Source: Peromyscus leucopus (lineage: Eukaryota > Chordata > Mammalia > Rodentia > Cricetidae). From it: a stretch of DNA of 64,000 bases. The DNA lies in assembly GCF_004664715.2 (NCBI RefSeq), contig NC_051079.1, positions 59,574,660-59,638,659 of the forward strand, in the 5' to 3' direction. Below are positions 1 through 10,457 of the stretch, in pieces. Under the pieces are notes generated by a model. That model searched no databases. It saw nothing but the letters and a program-made list of their open reading frames with translations, and was not told the origin of the DNA. Position 1 is the stretch's first letter; every line of letters starts with the position of its first letter. Both the position numbers and the translations under genes were made by a program.

Positions 1-200
1 AGGATTGCAGAGATAGCTCAGCATTTGTGAGCATTTGCTATTCTTGCAGAGGACTCAGCACCCACATGGTGGCTTACAACTAACTGTTTTTAACTCCAGT
101 TCCAGGGGCTCTATGCCCTCTTTAACCCTCTACAGACACCAAGTGCACATGTAGTGAACATACATACACATGCAAAATAAAATGCAGGAATCTTTAAAAG
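1..200 (+). mobile_element. B2 SINE, possibly cut by the window edge
   Basis: The sequence opens with the tRNA-derived part of B2 (agagatagctcagc, then gaggactcagcacccacatg) and runs through the B2 body (ccagttccaggggctctatg, then a cacatgcaaaataaaa tail). B2 is a rodent-specific RNA polymerase III SINE moved by L1. Divergence is moderate. The element may begin upstream of base 1, so its 5' duplication cannot be seen. Confidence 0.85.
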
Positions 201-540
201 ATAACCAAAATTTTATGTCAAAGCTTAATAAATATATAATAAATTTATCACTGAACCATTTATCAAAAAAAAATTACTAAGCTTCTTCCATGTGACAGAT
301 CATGTTTTCAGGATTGAGTGCCCAGGATTAAAAAGCCCAGACTTTTGTCTTCATGTCCCTTATAGTCTAAGTGTGGAGATAGATAGCAAATAAATAGGGC
401 TTTAGTATTATAACTTCCATATCAGTAACAAAAATGGACATGGTACTGGTACCCTCTTCTGAGCTACCGACTAGTGACATAATAGATTCCAAGGAATTGG
501 AATTTTTCCAGGAATTTCAAAACGTGGGAAATAAAAGACT
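201..540. other. Unassigned AT-rich DNA
   Basis: No repeat, exon or RNA gene was recognised between the B2 tail and the LTR at 547. Confidence 0.5.
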
Positions 541-546
541 GAGGTC

Positions 547-942
547 TGCTGTGGGATGGTCTGTATGGCAAATGTGTTGCTCTGGTTGGTTAGTAAATAA
601 AACACTGATTGGCCAGTAGTCAGGCAGGAGAAAGTATAGGCGGGACAAGGAGGAGAAGAATTCTGGGAAGTGGAAGGCTGAGTCAGAGACACTGTCAGCT
701 GCTACCATGACAAGCTGCATGTGAAGATGCCGGTAAGCCACGAGCCATGTGGCAAGGTATAGATTTATGGAAATGGATTAATTTGAACTATAAGAACAGT
801 TAGCAAGAAGCCTGCCATGGCCATACAGTTTGTAAGCAATATAAGTCTCTGTGTTTACTTGGTTGGGTCTGAGTGGCTGTGGGACTGGCGGGTGACAAAG
901 ATTTGTCCTGACTGTGGGCAAGGCAGGAAAAGCCTAGCTGCA
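547..942 (+). mobile_element. Solo LTR (ERVK-like) with perfect 6-bp target duplication
   Basis: The element runs from TG (tgctgtgggatgg) to CA (agcctagctgca), 396 bp, and is bracketed by gaggtc at 541-546 and 943-948. A 6-bp duplication is typical of ERVK/betaretrovirus-like insertions. No internal region follows, so it is a solo LTR left by LTR-LTR recombination. Inside are an early ATAAAA followed by gattggcc, then tataggcgggac, agccacgagccatgtggc and ataagtctctgtg. The same landmarks recur in the same order at 11410, 13971 and 47087. The exact family name is not assigned. Confidence 0.85.
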
Positions 943-948
943 GAGGTC

Positions 949-1671
949 CTGTTGCCAGTTAGAGAGGGAGCTTTTCTTCTGGAAGATGATTTCACGCACG
1001 CTGATCAACTACAGGCCATATCTGGAGCCACAATGTGTGTCTATGATAGGCAGGACCAAAACTTGACCAGACCCATTTAATGATGTGTGGCTTTTGTCTA
1101 GTAGTTAAGCTTAAATTTAAAGTCAACCCCCTAAAGATGAACTTAGAGTGTCATGGGATATTTCTATTGGCTCCTCCTCTCCTAAAAAGTGACCACATTG
1201 AAGAAACTGCTGGTCTTTGCCATTCACTATTGCTTGACCATTAAGGACTATTGGGGAAGGGAGTCCTGTCATATCTTATTAGGGCTTCTGAGCTCAGTCT
1301 TTGAACAGAATATATTCTGTAATATAACCTTCCTACTGTGGAAAAGTAATAGAAAGTCATAATGTGGTGATGGCGATGTGGGTGTTCAGCTATCTACTTT
1401 GGGCAGGATGGTTTACTACTAAACAAATTATCATCTTTAGCTTTCATGTGCTTCTTGGAAGATTAATTTTTTTATTGGATACCAGACAGTATTTAATTAT
1501 CAATCACATAAAATCCCCCAGAGTACAACATCTGTCCATCATAATTATTAATTCTCAATCAATGTCTTCTCTCTCCTTCTTCCCCAAATATCAATGTCAA
1601 GGATGGAACAGCAAATTTACCTTCAGAAATAAAATGAAGTTGTTTCTAAGATAAGTTAAAAACAGTTCTTG
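949..1671. other. Unassigned DNA
   Basis: Flank of the solo LTR. No recognisable repeat or exon. The 87- and 96-codon open frames here have no recognisable motif. Confidence 0.45.
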
Positions 1672-1895
1672 GGGGCTGGAGAGAGACCTCAAAGGTTAAG
1701 ATTACTGGCTTCTCTTACAGAGGAGCTGGGTATGATTTCCAGCATCTATATAGTGGCTCACAGACATTTGTGACTCCAGTTTCAGGGGATCTGATACCCT
1801 CTTTTGGTCTCCATAGACTCTGTGTGCACATAGCGCAATACATACATGTATATTACCTATATGTGTAAAATTAATGAAATCTTAAAAAAATTTTA
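1672..1895 (+). mobile_element. B2 SINE
   Basis: It starts ggggctggagagagacctca and continues with gctgggtatgatttccagca, atagtggctcacagac and ccagtttcaggggatctgat, all in B2 order, and ends in an A-rich tail. Imperfect flanks (taaaaacagttcttg on the left, taaaaactgtctttg on the right) look like a diverged target duplication, which suggests an older insertion. Confidence 0.85.
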
Positions 1896-2937
1896 AAAAC
1901 TGTCTTTGCAATTTGTATTTTCAAATTAGCTTGCTTCTTATTCCAATTGCTAAAAGATGTAGTTATTACAGAAAATTGAAAAATATAGAAAATATGATGA
2001 AAAAACCTATAATCACAATGTCAAGACCCAAGAAGTCTACAGTTCCTTTCAAAGTATTCTCTTCATGTCTTGGTGAATGTCATATGTGCTCCTATACACA
2101 TACAAAATGTCACATTGAAATTCTCCTTTTTATTCTACTTTTCTTTCTTCAAGATTTTCCATTAGGATATTTTCTTGTGTGATAAAATTATCTGATGATA
2201 TCTTAATATCTAAATAATATTCTGTCTCATGATGACACTATAACCAGCCATTTCCATATGGACACAATATAGACTATTTACAACATTTCATTGTTAAAAA
2301 GTTAAATGCCATCAGTGGCTTTGGAAAACACTTCTGTCCATACCTCTAGTTATTTATTTAAAATATATTGCAATTATAGAAATAGCTCATGGGGGAAGAT
2401 GGGCAATATTTTTAAGACCTTCGAATAGTTCAGCAAAATGACACCTGGAAACTAGGTAGGCTACTGGGCAACCCCACCTCTGAAGATGGCTGTGTCGTCA
2501 TCTTGGGAGAGCTTCTTTTTAATGCTGTTATTCTAACAATAAAAAAAATATATTTCACTGCTATTAAATATCTTATTCATTTACTTGTTCATTGAATTGA
2601 ATGTGTTCCTTTTTACATAGTACTCATTTATATGGTTTCTTTCCTCTGAATAGTCAAACTCACATAATTTGCCTGTTTTCTAATGGATTTGAAATCTAAT
2701 TTTTAATTCACTTTATAATAATTTTGCTAGATAAGGATCCTTTAAGTTACTTAATGGCAGTGTTAATCTTTGGAACACATTTAACTGACTGTGAGGAAAT
2801 TTCAAAATATGATTACTATAACATACATTAGATAAAAGCATCTGGCATTGGGGGAATAAAAGATAGTAGTCCATTTTCTCATCAATGGAATTATATCGAA
2901 AATGCTAATTACTGTGTGGGTATTAGGGACTCAAGAT

Positions 2938-2940
<3 letters not shown>
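1896..2940. other. Unassigned AT-rich DNA
   Basis: About 1 kb in which I see no repeat family, exon or RNA gene. It holds only chance open frames. Confidence 0.45.

Positions 2941-2982
<42 letters not shown>
2941..2982. repeat. (CA)21 microsatellite
   Basis: Uninterrupted CA dinucleotide run. It produces the poly-CV stretch in an antisense open frame over 2923-3108, which is therefore not a gene. Confidence 0.95.
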
Positions 2983-2984
<2 letters not shown>

Positions 2985-3149
2985 ATTCTAGATGGCTCAT
3001 GAGAATGTCACGTTGATGGAATGTTCTCCAGGTCCTTCTGTAATTTACAGATTTGAGACCCTGCCTCTGGAAAAAAATCTCTGCTTTGCTTTTTTCCTCC
3101 TTTGACATTACTCTGTTATCCTAATCCTTTCTCTGTCTATTTGTTTCTG

Positions 3150-3232
3150 TTAAGCAGTGCTGGGGACTCTAGCCAGGACTTTGCATATGCTTTGCAAGCT
3201 TCCTGCCACTGAGCCCTTTTCTCAGCCTCTAC
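3150..3232 (-). mobile_element. ID-type SINE fragment
   Basis: gcagtgctggggactctagc followed by ctttgcaagcttcctgccac and tgagcccttttctcagcctc is the reverse complement of the tRNA-Ala-like ID head (also found at the 5' end of B4). It is diverged and lacks a clear tail. Confidence 0.6.
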
Positions 3233-3533
3233 GCTACCTTTTAAAATTATTATTTAAAAGTGCTTTCCAGCAGATTCTGATGGAGAGATCAGAAAAATCA
3301 GTCTTCGTAGTCTACCTTGCAGTGGAGGTCTACATGCAAAAGCACAAAGAGCTTTCCTGAGGTGATCACAAAAATAGGAATGGAGGCAGAAAAAAATAGA
3401 ACAGAGTAGAGCATAACCCCAAAGAAACTGGACACAGAATAAATCTGACATCCATCCTTGTTTAGCACTTAGCTTCCCAAGAGTATAAATAACAGTAGTA
3501 GGCTAGACAGTTTAATTCTGGTGCAAAAAGCTC

Positions 3534-3538
<5 letters not shown>
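3233..3538. other. Unassigned DNA
   Basis: No recognisable element between the ID fragment and the CT tract. Confidence 0.4.
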
Positions 3539-3603
<65 letters not shown>

Positions 3604-3694
3604 TCCCTCCCTCCCCCTCCCTCTCCCTATCTCTTCAAGTTTTGCTCTCCTCTCTCTCTTCCCCTTCTTTGCCCAGTGTCATGAGTACGCTCGT

Positions 3695-3738
<44 letters not shown>
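3539..3738. repeat. Compound microsatellite (CT)31, C/T-rich, then (GT)19
   Basis: A pure CT run at 3539-3600 passes into imperfect pyrimidine DNA to about 3674. After a 26-base gap a GT run occupies 3701-3738. The 100-codon Leu/Ser/Val-rich frame across it is a translation of the repeat. Confidence 0.95.
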
Positions 3739-3739
<1 letters not shown>

Positions 3740-3924
3740 GCACACATTCATGTCTCCCAGGTGGGAAGCTGCCCATGGCTGAAGATGAGAACATTTCTGT
3801 GGAGCCTCTTGCTGCAACTTTGAATCACATGTCCCCAGCTGCACTGTAGGGTGGATTGTCTGGGCTCATGAGTATCGGTTATGACCCTGCTACCAGGGTT
3901 CTTGTTTTGAGTTGAGGTTACTCA
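3739..3924. other. Unassigned DNA
   Basis: Short spacer with no recognised feature. Confidence 0.4.
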
Positions 3925-4735
3925 AATATCATTTTTTTCTATAATTAAATTGACTGATATAAGTTGTGTGTACACAACGTGATGACTTGATTTGGGAAAC
4001 ATCTTAGGGTAATTAACATATGCCTTACGTCATCTGCATGTCTCCTTTTTCTTTCATGGTACGAATGCAGAAAGTCTACTTTTATCAAGTCCATGACACA
4101 AAACACTGCCATAAGTAATAGATGTCCTCAATTTATTCTTCCTAATCATAAGTTCACATCTTCTGACTGAAAGTTCCTTAAGCTAATGGCCCTTTCCCAG
4201 TCCTTGATCACCCCCAGTTTATGCTCTCTGCTTCTGTGGATTCGTGTTTTTTTTTTTTTAAATGAGATTCCCCATGTAAGTGTTGCTGCTTAGTATAGTG
4301 TTCATTTTATCTACGCCTTACTTATTTTACTTGACTTAATATCTTCCTGGTCCATTCAACCTGTCACAAGTGACAAGACTCCAGCTTTCGAAAGGCTGAA
4401 TTGCATTCGGATATGTCTATTTACCTCATCTTCTGATGAGTGATGGAAATAGGTTTGGTTTCTTATCGTGGCTATAATGGACAATGCTGCAATGAACGTC
4501 AAGAGGACAACCGTCTCTGCCATCCTGAGTCCCTTTCATTTGGTTATATGTACTCCGTAATGGAATTGCCCAATAATACTGTAGTTCTAGTCTTAATTTT
4601 CGAGGCATCTCCCTTCTCCTTTTTATAATGGCCACAGAAAGTTCTACAAATACCATAAGCTGCCGACAAATTACACACAAGTGAAGGTGAGCTATTTTTG
4701 ACAATTCAAAGGAAACTTAGATGAGGTGGCAGCAC
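3925..4735 (-). mobile_element. Ancient LINE-1 3' end (L1M-type)
   Basis: Read on the plus strand, this follows the antisense of an old mammalian L1 3' end in order: acaacgtgatgacttgattt, ggtaattaacatatgcctta, the tctctgcttctgtggattcg region, gattccccatgtaagtg, then gtggctataatggacaatgc and tgcaatgaacg. The match extends into antisense ORF2 C-terminal sequence. Drift is heavy, as expected for a copy older than rodents. Short open frames across it are remnants or chance. Confidence 0.72.
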
Positions 4736-5656
4736 AGGCACAAACATTACACATCTTACTTAACAACATGATTTAAAGAAACACTGCTGTACTCTTCTCT
4801 CTCCATTCAAGCAATAGCCTTTAAATAAACACGAAATCGCAACAAAATATGCAGACACATTTAACACTAAATTGAGTAGAAATGAGAAAGTATTAATGGT
4901 GTAATATTGTTTATTTCTCTCTACGGCATTTGTTGTTCATTCTTCCCAGGCCACAGTAAAAGTAAATTCCCACCTTCTCCTATTTAGCTTACTGGAGCAT
5001 AGATTTCTCTCTTTGATGCTCTGCACAGGTAGTTCCCAGGTCTTAGATAGTCTCCTGTTCCTCTCTTTTCTGCCCATCATCTCTCCTATGTCTTTCCTTC
5101 TTTAAATAGCATCTTAGATGTTGCTTCTCCCTAAAGCCTCTTGGGTTCATTTCCCTTTGCTTCAAGCTACAAAAGCGTTTGCATTTGAAGATACTTTGTT
5201 TGTATCCTAGCCCTTAAAATCAATCATCATTACACTCCCCTATGTCTGGGTACACCTTAGTGATGGTGGATGGGGAGGAGTAAAGAATCAAACTGATATA
5301 CTAGAAAAGGTAATTCTGTAACTGTGCTGCCCCATACAGAGTTCTTCATGGTAACATAGTTTCTATTTGGAAAAGACTTAGATCTGACAGTTATGTTTGA
5401 AATGAATGGTGTTCAAAAACAGGTATTTTAGGATCCCAAAGGAAACAATGTTTACACACAGCCACTGGAGTATCAGAAACCTAATTATATTTGTAAAAGT
5501 GTTTGCAAAATACTCAATGTCACCACCTCATTGCTTTCCTTTGCATTGTTTTCCATCACAATTGTTCAATCAGCAGCAACACTGGTTTTGCATACATTGG
5601 CTTCCTTTCAAATACAAAATCCCGTATACCATATTCAAGGAGCATCAGACCTACTA
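4736..5656. other. Unassigned DNA, possible L2 trace near 5100
   Basis: Mostly featureless. The stretch 5100-5145 (agcatcttagatgttgc, then cctaaagcctc) faintly resembles the 3' part of an L2 LINE, too weakly to call. Confidence 0.35.
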
Positions 5657-5670
5657 AGATTCCTCTAGCC

Positions 5671-5818
5671 GGGCCGTGGTGGCGCACGCCTTTAATCCAG
5701 CATCGGAGCAAGCAGGTGATCTCTGTGAGTTCGAGGCAGCCTGGCTACCAGTGAGCTCCAGAAAGCACAAAGCTACGCAGAGAAACCCTGTCTCGAAAAA
5801 CCAAAAAAAAAAAAAAAA
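5671..5818 (+). mobile_element. B1 SINE with target duplication
   Basis: A nearly full B1: ggccgtggtggcgcacgcct at the start, gtgagttcgaggcagcctgg in the middle, then the cricetid-type caaagctacgcagagaaacc and a 16-A tail. The flank agattcctctagcc (5657-5670) repeats as agattcttctagcc (5819-5832), a 14-bp duplication with one mismatch. This indicates a relatively young L1-mediated insertion. Confidence 0.95.
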
Positions 5819-5873
5819 GATTCTTCTAGCCACCTATCTACCTTCCTTTTTTATTCCTAGAAAACAAAGTAGG

Positions 5874-6007
5874 TGCCAGGCAGTGGTGGTGCACACCTTT
5901 AATCCCAGCACTAAGGAGGCAGAGGCAGGCAGATCTGAGTTTGAGGCCAGCCTGGTCTACAGAGTGAGTTCCAGGACAGTCAGGTCTACACAGTGAAACA
6001 CTGTCTG
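5874..6007 (+). mobile_element. B1 SINE
   Basis: gccaggcagtggtggtgcac, ctttaatcccagcactaagg and gaggccagcctggtctacag show the B1 body in the plus direction. It lies 42 bp after the duplication of the previous B1, in the same orientation. Its A-rich tail has grown into the purine repeat that follows. Confidence 0.93.
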
Positions 6008-6100
6008 AAAAAAAAAAAAGAAGAAGAAAAAGAAGAAGAGGAGGAGGAGGAGGGGGAGGAGGAGAAGGGGAAAGAGGGGAAGCAGCAGCAGCAGCAGCTT
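6008..6100. repeat. Purine triplet repeat grown from a B1 tail
   Basis: After the A tail the sequence shifts stepwise from GAA to GGA triplets and ends in gcagcagcagcagcagc. SINE tails commonly seed microsatellites. Open frames here are poly-Pro/Leu/Ala artefacts. Confidence 0.9.
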
Positions 6101-6655
6101 TAGATTCCTGCCACACTTAATGAACCCATCTGTATCCATAATTCAGTGATAGTTATCCATCAGTGTCTCTAGGAGAAGATATAAAAGGTGCTTAGAAAGT
6201 AGTGAGACAAGCATCTATACATGGTGTATGAAAACTAGAACTATTTACTTAGAGTCAGAGTTTACACAGCATGATTCCTTAAGGGGCTGCTAAGAGAAAA
6301 CACCAGACACACAGATGTGGACACAATGCCTAAGACAATCTCCCCATCTGGGAACTCAGTGCCTGAAAGCTTCATATTATGATGCATGGAAAGGGCCAGA
6401 GGCATGACTAGTCATGAATGAGGGCGCGAATATAAAAGACCAGGCTGTCACATATTCTCTAGGTCAAAGCAAAGATACAAGAAAGGCTAAGTGGAAAGAT
6501 AGAAAACAAGTCCGAAAAGTCTCTTTCTTACACCAGTAGACATAAAGGTTGAAAAGACATCAGCAGAGTGAAATGCATTGTTCTCCCAGGTATGCTGAAT
6601 AGGTAGAGTAGGAGGAACTCTGGTCAAGACAGAGGACACCATGAGTGATGTTACT
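6101..6655. other. Unassigned DNA
   Basis: No repeat family, exon or RNA gene recognised. Confidence 0.4.
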
Positions 6656-6659
6656 AAAA

Positions 6660-6798
6660 TGCCATCTTTTAAAATTATTTTTTTGTATTTTGAAAATAAA
6701 ATATAAGCATATCATTTTCCTCTTGTCTTTCCTTCCAACTGCACCCATGGTCCTCCTTTGCTCTATCTCAAATTCATAGCATCTATTTCTTTAACTGT
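6660..6798 (-). mobile_element. Rodent L1 3' UTR fragment
   Basis: Plus-strand order aaaatataagcatatcattt, cctcttgtctttccttccaa, ggtcctcctttgctctatct and caaattcatagcatct resembles the antisense of a rodent (Lx-type) L1 3' UTR. It is short and diverged, so the family is tentative. Confidence 0.5.
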
Positions 6799-6800
6799 TT

Positions 6801-7190
6801 GTCCTGACTAGCTTTACATCAGCTTCACAGAGCTAAAGTCATCTGAAATGAGGGAGCCATTGAGAAAATGCGCCTATACAATCAGCCTGTAGGCAAGCCT
6901 GTAGAGCATTTTCCTCACTGGTGATTAATGGGGAAGAGCTCAGCCTACTGTGGTGATGCCGTCCATGGGCATGTGGTCTTGGTTTCTATAAGGAAGTATG
7001 TTCAGCAAACCAGTAAGCAGCACCCATCTGTGGCCTCTACATCAGCTCCTGGCCTGTTTGAGCTCCTGGCCTGATTTCCTTCAATGATGAACAGTGAAAT
7101 GAAGTGTAAGTCAAATAAACCCTTTCCTCCCCAACTGGATTTTGGTAATTGAGTTTCCTTACATCAATAAAAACCCTAAGACACTATTGC
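6801..7190 (+). mobile_element. Rodent LTR-like interspersed repeat
   Basis: Begins ctgactagctttacatcagc and continues with cattgagaaaatgcgcc, gtgattaatgggg, aaaccagtaagcagcaccca and ttccttcaatgatgaacagt, then caaataaaccctttcctccc, ending ataaaaaccctaagaca. This is a very common rodent dispersed repeat with an AATAAA near its 3' end. I do not assign its family name with certainty. No target duplication was seen. Confidence 0.65.
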
Positions 7191-7196
7191 TACAAA

Positions 7197-7201
<5 letters not shown>

Positions 7202-7245
<44 letters not shown>
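7202..7245. repeat. (GT)22 microsatellite
   Basis: Uninterrupted GT run. It creates a poly-CV open frame that is not a gene. Confidence 0.95.
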
Positions 7246-7247
<2 letters not shown>

Positions 7248-7667
7248 CCCCAAAATACAACTATAATATGCTCAGTCCATGTAATGTTATTTGTGTATAT
7301 ATGTTTTAGAGTTAACTACTTGGTTTTTGTATAAAGAATTTGGGGGTACTTTCCTGAGGTTCCTCAGCATAACTTAATTGCTATATTTTCATCTGGTTGA
7401 AATATTTTTTTCAATTTAATGTTATTGTATTTAACTTAGGATCAAAGAAAGAAAAAAATAAATGAGCCAGAAGAACATGGAGTTTGCTGTGAGATATCAT
7501 CTACCAGTAATGTCAGGGAAGCTATACCCAGGAAGTCCCATCAGCATGGCTGTCTATACCATACCTGGAATGCCTTCTTGATGGCTGGTGGCTGGCAAGT
7601 TGATTGTAATAGATGAGGATTATGGACAGGGTATTTAATTCATCCATAGATCAGGTTTAAGTAGGGC
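7246..7667. other. Unassigned DNA
   Basis: No recognised feature before the target duplication of the next LTR. Confidence 0.4.
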
Positions 7668-7673
7668 TACTAC

Positions 7674-8185
7674 TGTGGTGGTATTGTATTCCCCAAAATA
7701 TTGTGCACCCTAATAAACTTATCTGGGGTCAGAGACAGAACAGCCACTAGATACAGAGACTAGAAAATGGTGGCACTCACACCTTTAATCCTAGCCTTTC
7801 AGAGGCAGAAATCCATCTGTATCTTTGTGAGTTTAAGGCCACATTGGAAACAGCCAGGCATGGTGACACACGCCTTTAATCCCAGAAAGTGAGCCTTTAA
7901 TCCCAGGGACTGATGGCAGATAGCAGAAAGGTATATAAGGCGTGAAGACCAGAAACTAAAAGCTTTTAGCTGATTAAGCTTTTAGGCTTTTGAGCAGCAC
8001 AGTTCAGCTGAGCTTCATTCTGGATGAGGACTCAGAGGCTTCCAGTCTGAGGAAACAGGATCAGTGGAAGAATTGGTGAGGTGAAGTAGCTGTGGCTTGT
8101 TTTGCTTCTCTGATCTTCCAGCATTCATCTCAATAATTAGCCTCAGGCTTGATTTTATTAATAAGGACTCTTAAGATTCATGCTA
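7674..8185 (+). mobile_element. Solo LTR containing B1-like segments
   Basis: Starts tgtggtggtattgtattccc and carries aataaacttatctggggtca. Its first half contains two B1-like blocks (cactcacacctttaatccta, then gccaggcatggtgacacacg). A TATA box and about 240 bp more follow. The same architecture is present in reverse at 29110-29602, so the B1-like blocks belong to the LTR and are not a later insertion. The 6-mer tactac flanks it at 7668-7673 and 8186-8191. The right end sits in a TAC repeat, so that border is uncertain by 2-3 bases. Confidence 0.78.
7932..7938 (+). promoter_or_regulatory. TATA box of the B1-containing LTR
   Basis: TATATAA in ggtatataaggcgtga. The matching position in the copy at 29110-29602 also keeps tatataaggcgtgag. 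Retention in both copies makes it a plausible LTR promoter core. Present activity is unknown. Confidence 0.55.
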
Positions 8186-8191
8186 TACTAC

Positions 8192-8497
8192 TACAGAGCT
8201 CAAGTTCTTGAGTGGAAGTCTTCAACTTCCGTTTTAGAATTTTAGAATAAGAGAAGAATAACTTTTATAAATGTTAAAAATAATTGGGAACAGTCTATAC
8301 ATAATTTTCTTCAAAGAAGCCACACATTAGAAAATTACCATAATTATTCTGGAAAGCCTCAAATATTTATTTAAGTCTAGACCTTAATTTTTAATAAATG
8401 AATTATAACCTGCCACTCTTCTTTTCTTACACAAATGGGCAGTTTATGTGGTAAGGGCACAGAGAAGATGAATACTATACCAACTAAAAATAAAATA
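8192..8497. other. Unassigned AT-rich DNA
   Basis: No feature recognised between the LTR and the U2 fragment. Confidence 0.4.
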
Positions 8498-8511
8498 TTT
8501 CCCTTCAGTAT

Positions 8512-8546
8512 TACACTTGATCTTAGCCAAAAGGCCGAGAAGTGAT
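8512..8546 (-). pseudogene. U2 snRNA 5' fragment, retrotransposed
   Basis: The reverse complement equals nucleotides 1-35 of U2 snRNA with one substitution (atcacttctcggc where U2 has atcgcttctcggc), through ggctaagatcaagtgta. The 16-mer tttcccttcagtatta flanks it at 8498-8513 and 8550-8565, so it arrived by target-primed insertion. The RNA 3' part (nucleotides 36 onward) is absent and there is no poly-A tail. The last two matching bases overlap the duplication, so the true end is at nucleotide 33-35. It cannot encode a working U2. Confidence 0.93.
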
Positions 8547-8884
8547 TTTTTTCCCTTCAGTATTAGATGACAAATAATTATTATATTTGAATTGCATCAT
8601 GTACGAGAGCTAAGAGTTTTATGTGCCTGTTGACAAAGATTTGTAATGATGCCACATTACATTGCAAAGGTCTTTCATATGTACAGATTTCTTTATATCC
8701 TCCTTACAGAATCATAGAATGTCAGCATTATATGGGAAATAAGAAGTCAAACAATGCTAAATATGCACTTCATCTTAGATGCAATATAAAAATATCAATC
8801 CAAGTATTCACACACAGCTCCTCAATTCCAAATTTATATTGAGAAGTAGCAAGTGTTCAAAGGCATCAGATAGCTCTAACCACC

Positions 8885-8990
8885 ACATCACCACATGTAC
8901 ACATATACATATGTACACACACATGCACATACATGAACATGTGTACCTACATACAACACACATACAAATGCATACATACAATGAAAAGTT
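8885..8990. repeat. Imperfect CACATA/ACATGCACA repeat
   Basis: Degenerate hexamer-like array (acacatatacatatgtacac and similar). It explains the His/Thr-rich and Cys/Val-rich open frames on both strands. Confidence 0.8.
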
Positions 8991-10410
8991 GAAAGACTTA
9001 TGATGACAAGGCAAGGATATTTAAGAGAGGGATGGTTCATTTAGTCCACAGACTAGGGAGCAGGAAGACACTACAAAGATACATTCTGATAAATATCAAA
9101 CAATGTCTTCACACATGGCAATAATTGGGGACTAGAAGCTTTACAAAAGCCATCCAGATGGGCACTATTTCATGGTGCATAAGGTGAGAGCTCTAAATAG
9201 TTCCAGAAATATTTTCTGGGTATTGGGTCATTTACTTTTTCTAAGAATATATAACATAGATTCTTAGAATCTATGGGAAATCATAGGGAAAGCATGTTTA
9301 CTATCACATTTCATTTTATCATAGTTCATCGTTGTATCTAAATTTTTTCCTCACTGTCTATGAGAAGGGAAAATAGAAACTACATAGCTTTGTGTGTGCA
9401 TGTCTGTAGGTTGACAGCTGTCCATCCCATTGAAATCACATGGAAAGTCATTCAAGCTCCAGCCTTTTAACTCAACTATTGAGAACACAGTCTTTCTACA
9501 AATCATTGCTACCTTTCAGCATAGGAAACCTTACCAGGAATATGACTACGGTGGTTAGGATTGCAACAAGAAACACCACACTGAACTAAATAAAAAAGAA
9601 AATACTACCTTAGCAATGTGAAGGGAAAAAAAAACAGTAGGAGATATTTTAATGTAATATAGATGTAGCGATTATATTGAGAAAAATGGGTTGGGGCGTG
9701 TATTATATTAGATAAGCCCTTATCAGAAGGTACCATATGTTACTTAACTAGGAAGATCTCCCAAACTATATTAGTCATTGATCAGAGGCAATCATAGATG
9801 CAATCCAGCATGAGCAATGAGATTTACCATGACAATAGGTTTGCTATACAGAGCCTTGTGCGGGTTTTATTATCAACCCCCACTGCAGAGAAATGTGTAC
9901 CAAAGAGTGGTGATGCCAGTCAACCACTCTCACTTGGTCCTCAGAGCAACAGAGCCAGTGCTTTAAGGTATACAGCCGCTGGGACAACAACTGCCATCTG
10001 GCCTGGAAACTCCTGGTTGCTTTTATTTTTGCAATATTTGGTTCGTTACAAGCTGGTTCTGGCAATTGGCACAAGAAGAATTTGCCTAGATTTTAAATTA
10101 CTAAATATATTTCTGAGTAATTTTATGAAAGACAAAGCAAATACCCACTGAGTGCAAATCACAGATGATGTGCAGGACAGATATAAAAATTTATAGTCAT
10201 TATCAAGAAAAAAGCATAGCAATAAAATTGTACTTTAGCCCATATCCTTAAGGATATCTTTGTTATGATAGAATGAACATAAGAACCATTCTTGAGAAGG
10301 GTCCTGTGTATAGAAACTTAAAGTAAACAGAAAAGAAGGAAGGTTTGATTAAATGTAGAATGGTAGGGAGAAGTTGAGGTGGAGACCAGAGAAGAAAGAA
10401 TATTTATTGT

Positions 10411-10413
<3 letters not shown>

Positions 10414-10455
<42 letters not shown>
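10414..10455. repeat. (GT)21 microsatellite
   Basis: Uninterrupted GT run, source of two overlapping poly-CV frames. Confidence 0.95.

Positions 10456-10457
<2 letters not shown>

Noticed and set aside
7246..7667. Regulatory region between the GT tract and the LTR
   Set aside because: No conserved-looking motif cluster or CpG enrichment. Nothing supports a call.
8512..8546. Functional U2 snRNA gene
   Set aside because: Only the first 35 nucleotides are present. There is no Sm site, stem-loop III/IV, proximal sequence element or 3' box.
9798..10151. 117-codon open frame
   Set aside because: No recognisable motif and no transcription context, in AT-rich DNA where such frames are expected by chance.
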